DNA of 64,000 nucleotides, from positions 22,092 through 86,091 of the forward strand of contig JAXCGZ010019182.1 of assembly GCA_037179515.1 (NCBI GenBank), in the 5' to 3' direction. This DNA is from Halocaridina rubra. Lineage: Eukaryota > Arthropoda > Malacostraca > Decapoda > Atyidae. The position numbers and the translations under genes were made by a program. A model generated the notes under the pieces. It saw only the letters and a program-made list of their open reading frames with translations. It made no database searches and was not told the origin of the DNA. This document shows positions 50,201 to 64,000 of the stretch, piece by piece; position 1 is the stretch's first letter, and every line of letters begins with the position of its first letter.

Positions 50201-51554
50201 AAAGTATTCATTAATCTCTAAATATCCATTCTAGATGTCTAAATCAGCTAAGCCATCTTTGTTCCACTTACATTTAAACTTTTCCAGTTATATAACTGAT
50301 TTCAAGAAATCCACTGAAGTACTTCATCACCAGCACTTAAGTTTTCTGTTCTCTCAGCTGTCTAAAAAGTTCAGTAATTGCTATCATGGTATTCAACTGG
50401 AGGAAATATTCCATAACAAATCCAGTAATTTCATGACTTAATATCACTCTCTAGTGCTGCACTCTTTTCATTACCTCCAGTAGCTTTACTCCTCCAGCTT
50501 TAAGGTTAATATGCATTTTATAATTACCATCTGCTTTTATGCTTATTCCCTAATACGGTATCTGATAGTGTCAATCTTCACAACTACAATACCATTTAAA
50601 TTTATAATCAATGTTCGCACCTAAACTTCTTTACTTCTAATCATTACTTTTATCTTTCCTCGTATTCCTAATGTTGTCTTCTCTCAAACGTCCTGGCAAG
50701 GTCAAAACTTCCTGATTTCTAACTCTTATATCCCTCCTTTAATAGCTCCTTGGTCAGATATTCTTGTCTCTACTTCTTTACAACATTTTGATTTGCGTAG
50801 CAACTCTGGTACCTTGACACCCTTGTCTTGGCCTGTCATATACTTAAAACACTAACCCTCTTCCCGGATTATTTTTGCACAAACTACAGCATCCTTATAA
50901 AAGCTTTATGTCATATGAATACTTTCCAGACATGCCATGTGTTCTTCTTACTCACCCTGTCATACGCATTTCTCACTCCTTAGTGTAACAGAGGCATTAC
51001 CTTTCTTAATACTATTTACCATACATTTCCTATAATATAAACACTAGGTATTCATAACCATAGCCTTGTCTAAAAACCATACTCTACATCCATGCTCAGT
51101 AGCTCTATATGGGTAAATACTAGTCCAACAAGCACTCGCATATAAACTCTGGCCAGGAAACATGCAGTAGTAGGCAAATTTCCCCTACTTTTAAAACAGT
51201 CTGTTTTGCTCATTGCCTTTCAACTGTGATTACAATATATTTATGGTCGCTTAGGTAAGAGGGGTGTTGAGAACAGTAAATTAATTAAATTAAGCTTTAG
51301 TGAGTGAATAGAATAGTGATGTGAATATTTTTTTTAGATTTTTATATTAATAACTTCAAGTAACACTTTCTTTCTGTCAACAGGCAACTCTAAGTCCCAA
51401 CAACTATGCCATCTACAAGTGTCACATGCCTTCAGAATATACTGTCATGGCAATGTACTTTATGTCATTTGTTTTCTTAATGTTATGGCTGCTAAATAGG
51501 AAATTTAGATCACAGGGGCTATTATATATAAAAGTTTCAAAGCATTTAGATTAA
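44267..51554 (+). CDS. MPPE1: Metallophosphoesterase 1 (PGAP5), nine coding exons
   Basis: Exons are 44267-44386, 44588-44724, 45499-45569, 45777-45918, 46994-47160, 47892-47983, 48590-48712, 49187-49339 and 51384-51554. All introns are GT-AG and phases agree, giving 391 residues (human MPPE1 is about 396). The first exon encodes an N-terminal membrane anchor (~residues 15-37, GLAIISIFVYCEFLHYY). The lumenal catalytic domain has ADIHLLG (D69, H71), GDLFDEGKW (D111), AGNHDMGFHY (N149, H150), LQHYPL (H244) and VLSGHTHHG (H298, H300), the full calcineurin-like metal-ligand set. A second membrane segment lies at ~residues 353-370. The family enzyme removes an ethanolamine-phosphate from the second mannose of GPI anchors, needed for ER exit of GPI-anchored proteins. 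The start ATG is followed immediately by a second ATG. An acceptor-like TATACAG at 44243 suggests a 5' UTR intron. The C-terminus (KHLD) lacks an obvious di-lysine ER signal. Confidence 0.96.
44974..45450. mobile_element. ~477-bp palindromic element in MPPE1 intron 2 (MITE M1 related)
   Basis: The two halves are reverse complements around GATCCAACGGATC (centre ~45213). Matched pairs include ACTGTTAAGTAACCACTAAC (44975) with its complement near 45430-45449, GACGCTCCCCTACTTACAAA (45060) with its complement near 45345-45364, and TACAGTACTGTGTTG (45112) with its complement near 45297. Arms are about 235 bp, roughly 85-90 percent identical by eye. It fills most of the 774-bp intron. The inner ends match MITE family M1 termini. 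Confidence 0.9.
46040..46120 (+). repeat. SINE family C fragment in MPPE1 intron 4
   Basis: GTAGGGCATCCAGCCTTCAT, then TTTCCAGCTTCAACCTGTCT and CCACCCCCATTTAAATGG match the family C core and tail. Confidence 0.7.
48224..48337 (+). repeat. SINE family B fragment in MPPE1 intron 6
   Basis: CACTCAGGGTAACGATTACA, AGGCAACTGTCCTAGCCCTT and AAAAGGGAGTTGTGACGTAA then AACCGAATC match the body and tail of family B. The tRNA head is missing. Confidence 0.85.
49865..50150 (-). repeat. Possible solo LTR in MPPE1 intron 8
   Basis: On the minus strand the block starts TGTGACACCCTTTCAGAAAA, has a TATA-like GAGGTATAAATGAC about 40 bp in, and ends in an AT-rich stretch near GGTAACTTTA. Composition is higher in G+C than the flanks. 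No target-site duplication, second LTR or primer-binding site was found, so this is a weak call. Confidence 0.25.
50760..51010 (-). mobile_element. Decayed LINE reverse-transcriptase fragment
   Basis: On the minus strand a short frame reads RNAYDRVSKKNTWHVWKV, resembling RT motif A (EKAYDRVxRxxLW). Stops follow soon after. It lies in MPPE1 intron 8, antisense to the gene. Confidence 0.5.
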
Positions 51555-59209
<7,655 letters not shown>

Positions 59210-59425
59210 GAGGTCAAGTCCTGTAAAAATGACACAAATAAGTCTAAAAATTTTTCTTCCAAATACCATTAAAGATTTATCGACACTTGTACACGGCAAA
59301 AGATACATTTCTGAGTTTTGGTAAACATACTTGCAGACACCTTAAACAAATTATTTAATTAAAGAAAGAAGAAGAAGAAATAGAAGGGAAAGCAAAAGAG
59401 AAAGAAAAACGGAAGACGAGAGCAG

Positions 59426-59430
59426 CTGCA

Positions 59431-59506
<76 letters not shown>
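59426..59506. repeat. (AAT)n microsatellite and purine-rich flank
   Basis: About 27 AAT trinucleotides, flanked on both sides by purine-rich GAAGAAGAAG and GGAGGGGGGG stretches (59360-59600) on the plus strand. Confidence 0.98.
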
Positions 59507-59681
59507 GCCCTTTATTCCACAATATGTAAAGAAGAAGAAGAAGGAGGGGGGGGAGGGGGAGGGAAGAGGAGGAGAAGAAGAGAGTATGAGGGGAAAATGA
59601 CGAAGGAGAAGCTGTTAGAAACGAATCTAGGTAAAAATGGCACATGTAATAAATAGGAAAAAATGGCAGATCTACAATAAG

Positions 59682-59683
<2 letters not shown>

Positions 59684-59768
<85 letters not shown>
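59684..59768. repeat. (TA)n microsatellite
   Basis: About 85 bp of TA dinucleotide. Confidence 0.99.
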
Positions 59769-59770
<2 letters not shown>

Positions 59771-59850
59771 ACTTAAAAATCGTATAAGAACATTGTTTAG
59801 ACATGAGAACACCGTTTTATATAAACTTTAAAAAGCAGAATCTTAATAAT

Positions 59851-59880
59851 AACCTAACCTAACCTAACCTAACCTAACCT
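59851..59880 (-). repeat. Interstitial telomeric repeat (AACCT)6
   Basis: Six exact AACCT units, the complement of the TTAGGTT-type arthropod telomere unit (TTAGG)n. It is flanked by ordinary sequence, so it is interstitial and not a chromosome end. Confidence 0.95.
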
Positions 59881-60784
59881 ATTTTTTCACATGTGCAATT
59901 TTTACCTGTGCCATTTTACCTGTGCTATTATTACTGTTCACCGTTAGGAACGTTTTTACTTTATGGAATTATTAATATACTTGAATTATACTATTAGCAT
60001 AATCAGTTTAGCCCTGATTTGACGAAAGAGTGCTCAGAGAATATAAGTCGAATTATTATCTCCCTACGAACAGGATATGTAACAGCGAGCTGCCCTAAAA
60101 GACATTTCTAATATTAAGTGACGCATCATGTCCCAGAGGAGACGTGACACGTTCGTTTCAAGTTACAAGTTAATAATATCATGTAATTGGAAGAAACGCG
60201 AATCGTATACGCAGTGATAAGCTAAAGGAGGGTTCATAAGGGACACACATGCTTTCATTTTCAGCGAGACGGGCATAGATAGAATGGAAACCACAGCTGA
60301 GTACCTTTGCATGGTAGACCCTGCCTCTTCACCATGCTAGGTGAATGCACCATATAACTGGTGGTTCCATGATGGAATAGTATCCTCACAAGTTTGGGCA
60401 TCTGTAATGGTAAAAATTACCATTCCACATGGTGTCATTTAAAAAAGATATTTTATATAGTTTAATGTTTTCCTCCTTAGGAGCATTCTCTTCAGTTGTC
60501 AGTTAGATTAAATCGTGATTATTTCGATGAGTTACTGAACGTGTAAAATCTAAGAAAACCAAATTCCTTTCAATTTAAAATTGCTATACTTATCTATATT
60601 CTACGATCCAAAATGGCTAAAATAATAAACCAAAACCATAAAAAAAAACATTATACTATGGTGATTTTGCCTCTTCAACTACTACTTTTTTTTAATGTGT
60701 ATAGTCTATCGTCGAACCTAAAGCAAATATTAATAACTAAGTTTCATCTACCAAAGACTACTGAATCCCGGGCTCTACTGGACT

Positions 60785-60839
<55 letters not shown>

Positions 60840-61009
60840 AATTGCCCCAAAAGCAAAAAAGACAGCTCTTTTTTCTCAACTATTGTCAGATCTACATTTG
60901 AAACATATCGTACAATTTTACAAGGTTTATAAAAGCTAGACTTTTGATATAAAAAAAAAAAAAAAAATTTTTTTACAGAAGTTGTTCTGTTCGTAATCAT
61001 ATACCGAGG
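59881..61009. other. Gene-free stretch with (CT)n
   Basis: No exon supported. A (CT)n tract lies at 60784-60838. Otherwise AT-rich sequence without recognised features. Confidence 0.6.
60784..60838. repeat. (CT)n microsatellite
   Basis: About 54 bp of uninterrupted CT dinucleotide. Confidence 0.99.
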
Positions 61010-61215
61010 CTGTTTCCCCCTTAAATTGGGGGGTAGCCGACGTCAAGAAAGGAAAGTTTGGGGAGAAGTTATTCTCCCCTCTACTCCCCCTCTTCGTTGA
61101 CGCCTCGCAGGAGGTTGATACAAGGGGGGGGGATTCCCAGTCCCCCCGCCCCGTCCACTTTTAGTCGCCTTTTACGACACGCAGGGAATACGGTGAGGCT
61201 ATTCTTTCGCGAAAT
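61010..61215 (+). repeat. SINE-like element with conserved core (family D)
   Basis: It begins ACCGAGGCTGTTTCCCCC and GGGGGTAGCCGACGTCAAGA, and contains the core AGTCGCCTTTTACGACACGC then AGGGAATACGGTGAGGC. The same core occurs near 37718 and 32500. GC-rich against its surroundings. Confidence 0.7.
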
Positions 61216-61236
61216 ACATGCTGAGAGGAAGGGATA

Positions 61237-61445
61237 GGGACAAGATGGCTAAGTGGTTATAATATTCGAGTCGGGAGTTTACAGACCGGCAATAGAGAAC
61301 ACGTGGGGCGTTAGGAAGGGAATCCAGCCTTTAACCACAACCTGTCTGTGTACAGACCTGCGATGGAGCACACGTGGAGCGCTAGGAAGGGATCCAGCCT
61401 TAATTCCCCAGCTACAAGCTGTCTGTGTCCATATCTAATAATGGG
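61237..61445 (+). repeat. SINE family C with internal duplication
   Basis: A tRNA-like head (AAGATGGCTAAGTGGTTATA) is followed by two copies of the core, GGGGCGTTAGGAAGGGAATC and GGAGCGCTAGGAAGGGATCC, each followed by CAGCCTT and CTGTCTGTGT. The duplicated core spacing is about 82 bp. Confidence 0.8.
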
Positions 61446-61529
61446 GATTAATGTTAACACATAAAACGCAAAACATGCAGAGGAATTAAGGAATAAGTTT
61501 TATACTTGAAGTCGATAGAAAATGTCTTG

Positions 61530-61780
61530 ACCCAAACGCATCGGTAGCTCTGTGAGCCTTAACCCACACGTATCGGCAGCTTTATGAGTCTTAACCCACA
61601 CGTATCGGTAGTTCTGTGAGTCTTATCCTATACATATCGGTAGCTCTGTGAGTCTTAACCCACACGTATCGGTAGCTCTGTAAGTCTTAACCTACACGTA
61701 TCAGTAGCTCTGTGAGTCTAAACCCACACATATCGGTAGCTCTGTGAGTCTTAACCCACACGAATCGGTAGCTCTGTGAG
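61530..61780 (+). repeat. 32-bp minisatellite, ~8 units
   Basis: The unit reads ACCCACACGTATCGGTAGCT then CTGTGAGTCTTA. About eight consecutive copies with point changes. A degenerate extra unit (ACATGTATTGGTGGCTCT) lies at about 61881. The 32-bp period is not a multiple of three, so it is not a protein repeat. Confidence 0.95.
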
Positions 61781-61940
61781 AGACAAATAACGATATTTTT
61801 TTGCTTGTAATACATGCGCGCAATACATACTGAGGAAGGTATGAGTGATGTATCGGAGGCCGATGAAATATGAGTGACCCTACATGTATTGGTGGCTCTC
61901 TGAAGGGCATGCTAAGGAAGGTATTAGAGCTATAATGATG

Positions 61941-62010
61941 ATGATTCGGTTTTACGTGACGAACTTCCTTTTCTACTAAGGGCTAGGACGGTCGCCTTCT
62001 TACGAAGGAC
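61941..62010 (-). repeat. SINE family B tail fragment
   Basis: GATTCGGTTTTACGTGACGA and AGGGCTAGGACGGTCGCCTT are the complement of the family B tail. Only ~70 bp is present. Confidence 0.85.
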
Positions 62011-62309
62011 TACAATAACGGTTAATGACAATATTACTCAACTTTCTGGTGTGTGTGTTTTTTGAATAACAAAGGACGACGAAGCAAGTACAAATACAGA
62101 TGATTCAATGTCTAACCATGACACTTTCGGATCTTGTAAAGATGCGTAACCCCACGGTGCTTTAGGTTTATTCATATTTACAAGGTAAGGCACCTAACCT
62201 AACATATTAAGGGGTTATTCAACTTTACATGGGACTCTGGGGGTTACTCATCTTTACACTATCCCCATCTATTGTAAGGATTGGTTTCATTGGTCATATA
62301 TCCATGATG

Positions 62310-62500
62310 GGTCACCGTGGCTCAAGCGGTAGCGTCCGCGACTCTAAGGCGTCAGGTCGAGGGTTCGCGCCCCGTCGCGATCTCAGGTCAGCACGGGCAT
62401 GCACTCAGCGTAAGGATTACATCTGCCAAAACAAGTTCTTCGCAAGGAGGCAACCGTCCTAGCCCTTGGTAGAAAAGGGAGTCCTTGACGTAAAACGGGA
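62310..62500 (+). repeat. SINE family B, full-length copy
   Basis: The tRNA-like head GGTCACCGTGGCTCAAGCGG has A box TGGCTCAAGCGGTAG and B box GGTCGAGGGTTCGCGCC. The body CATGCACTCAGCGTAAGGAT is followed by AGGCAACCGTCCTAGCCCTT, then AAAAGGGAGTCCTTGACGTA. This is the best-preserved copy in the window. The parent tRNA is unclear (a leucine- or serine-like CTCTAAGGCG loop region). Confidence 0.9.
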
Positions 62501-62644
62501 ACGGGAAGGAACAGAGATACGATTACTAGATAATTGAGCAATAAGTTAAATGACTTCTGTTATACAGCACAACCAACAATGACAAAATAAGTAGGAAGTA
62601 AATATGCCATATAAAAAGTTATAATTATTTTTGTGTCAATATTA

Positions 62645-62790
62645 GTCCCCGTTCTGGGGGTGTACAGAGACGTAATGAAGCCGAAAAATTAAGGCTGGAT
62701 TCCCACCCTAACGTCTCGTCGTGGACTTGAACGTGGGTCCATCACCTACTGAATCCAGCACTCTACCAGTCACGCCATGGCGGGCCCTGT
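62645..62790 (-). repeat. SINE family C, full-length copy
   Basis: On the minus strand a tRNA-like head (GCCCGCCATGGCGTGACTGG; B box ACGTTCAAGTCC) is followed by GACGTTAGGGTGGGAATCCA, GCCTTAATTTTTCGGCTTCA and a CTCTGTACACCCCCAG tail. Best-preserved family C head in the window. Confidence 0.85.
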
Positions 62791-64000
62791 TTAAGAAATA
62801 ACTATGAAACCTACAAATTTTCCAAGAGTTAGACGTATTAATTTCTGTTCTTTGTTATTTGCATACATACAGGAAATATACTGTCGTTGCAAGCACGTTT
62901 TCCAGGAACAAAAACACTTGTAATCAAGAGGTGATAAGGTTGAATGACGACGATAAGGTGTCCCTTGTCAGTAGTGAATCATATGAGCGTCAAGAGACTA
63001 CAAGTATTGGAAGCAGAGATTAAAAGCCTTTTATCAGTTCATGAAAGTGGCAGCCGAATATCAGTCAATTCAGTTATACTATCTACCACATAAGTGAAGA
63101 GTGAGAGAGAAAAGTATCTTCAGTCATCATTCATACCATGTGACTGTACTCAGTGGAATTTGTTTCTTAATTCAAGCCTGAGTATTTGCGTTTCAGATGG
63201 TATGAATCCAAAATTTAATTTTTTTAGTTTACCATTTGAGTTTCTTAGATTTCAAAACTTTTTAAGTCACAAAAGGGACGCAAAAAAAGGCATCATGTAC
63301 ACTCTTTAGGTCGACAAAATATGTGTCTTTCTAGTGATCCTTTGTAGCATGAACAGAATTACAGTACCTACCATGAATGGGACAGAGTGGAAACAGAGTG
63401 GAAAGTGATTTAAAACATTTTTATATATTGACTGTTTTCGGTGCAATTTCATTCTGAACTCAAGAACATTTTTTATTTTATTTTAAGCTATTCAAAAGCA
63501 TAAATTTTCTAGTGCATTATCGGGGTTACTTCGAGCTAAAAACTTTTGAATCTGACCCAAAGAGACGCTAGGAAAAAAATCAAATTTACATCGTTTGGTA
63601 CAAAAATTCCTATTTCCAGTTGGTGTCCCCTTTCCAGGAAAGAGAAGAGAACATTTTCAAAACTTCTTCATTCGAGACCATCTCGAGTATCTCAGTATAT
63701 CGTAAGTATGATAATTGGAAATAACACTACAGTGAAATATCGAAGTTTGAAATATACATGAAGAGCAAACAGAAAACATTATTTTTTCCCCTTATACATA
63801 AGAGCAAAGATATACACAGGGTCTGTTTACATTATCATCAATAAGTAAGTTTTGAATGCATGCCAGAGTTGCGTCTGCAGAAGGGTCTATGCGCTATACT
63901 ACATAAGGTACGTTTTTCTTTGAATGATTATCTGGTAATGTATCGAATGTCCTTTCAAGATGCCTTGTAAATGCTTACGAGAGAAGCGGGTATAGGTTAA
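62791..64000. other. Gene-free stretch to the window end
   Basis: Two open frames of 71 codons (63094-63309 and 63546-63761, plus) have no recognisable domain and no splice-site support that I could confirm. No repeats recognised. Confidence 0.5.

Noticed and set aside
59355..59804. 149-codon minus-strand frame rich in leucine
   Set aside because: It translates (AAT)n, purine-rich and (TA)n simple repeats.
61530..61780. CRISPR-like array
   Set aside because: The 32-bp units are directly adjacent with no unique spacers, in a eukaryotic genome. It is a minisatellite.
62310..62380. Possible functional tRNA gene
   Set aside because: A and B box matches are present but the cloverleaf is poor and the sequence continues into a SINE body shared with other copies; it is a tRNA-derived SINE head.

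Overview
This is a eukaryotic, AT-rich, repeat-dense window, most likely from an arthropod and probably a decapod crustacean. The evidence is spliceosomal genes with GT/AG introns, an interstitial (TTAGG)n-type telomeric tract, several tRNA-derived SINE families, CR1/L2-like LINEs, and many (TA)n microsatellites of more than 60 bp. The arthropod call rests on the telomere unit and general repeat style and is an inference. No rRNA, functional tRNA, CRISPR array, operon or prokaryotic system was seen.

Three protein-coding genes can be supported. (1) A two-exon plus-strand gene (3251-3324 and 10839-11469) encodes a 234-residue protein with one CCCH zinc finger; its 7.5-kb intron is filled with transposable elements, including a nearly 3-kb antisense LINE. 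(2) A plus-strand MPPE1/PGAP5 orthologue (44267-51554) has nine coding exons joining in frame to 391 codons, with the metallophosphoesterase metal-ligand motifs and two membrane segments. (3) A minus-strand gene (59209 down to 53935) has three coding exons joining in frame to a 425-residue secretory or membrane protein that I do not recognise. MPPE1 and the unknown gene are convergent and about 2.4 kb apart.

The rest is repeats. 5.0-8.2 kb: SINE, antisense CR1-like LINE, and a two-unit LINE tail. 8.2-23.7 kb: MITE copies, SINE fragments, RTE-like LINE remnants and a 433-bp tandem duplication. 23.7-25.2 kb: a 5'-truncated sense LINE with one in-frame stop in the reading frame. 25.4-32.4 kb: a ~7-kb imperfect palindrome with ~3.3-kb arms, each arm carrying a different later SINE insertion. 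34.3-39.7 kb: a fold-back made of two LINE 3' ends, a satellite-like array and an RNase H-type LINE fragment. 40.9-41.9 kb: a second copy of the ~1-kb repeat at 3.6-4.6 kb. 59.4-64 kb: simple repeats, the telomeric tract, a 32-bp minisatellite and more SINEs.

The most unusual structures are the 7-kb palindrome, a ~477-bp palindromic MITE inside MPPE1 intron 2, a 57-bp SINE-tail insertion with a perfect 15-bp target-site duplication, and the LINE end arrangements. None of them looks like a new enzymatic system. They are best read as transposition and duplication products.
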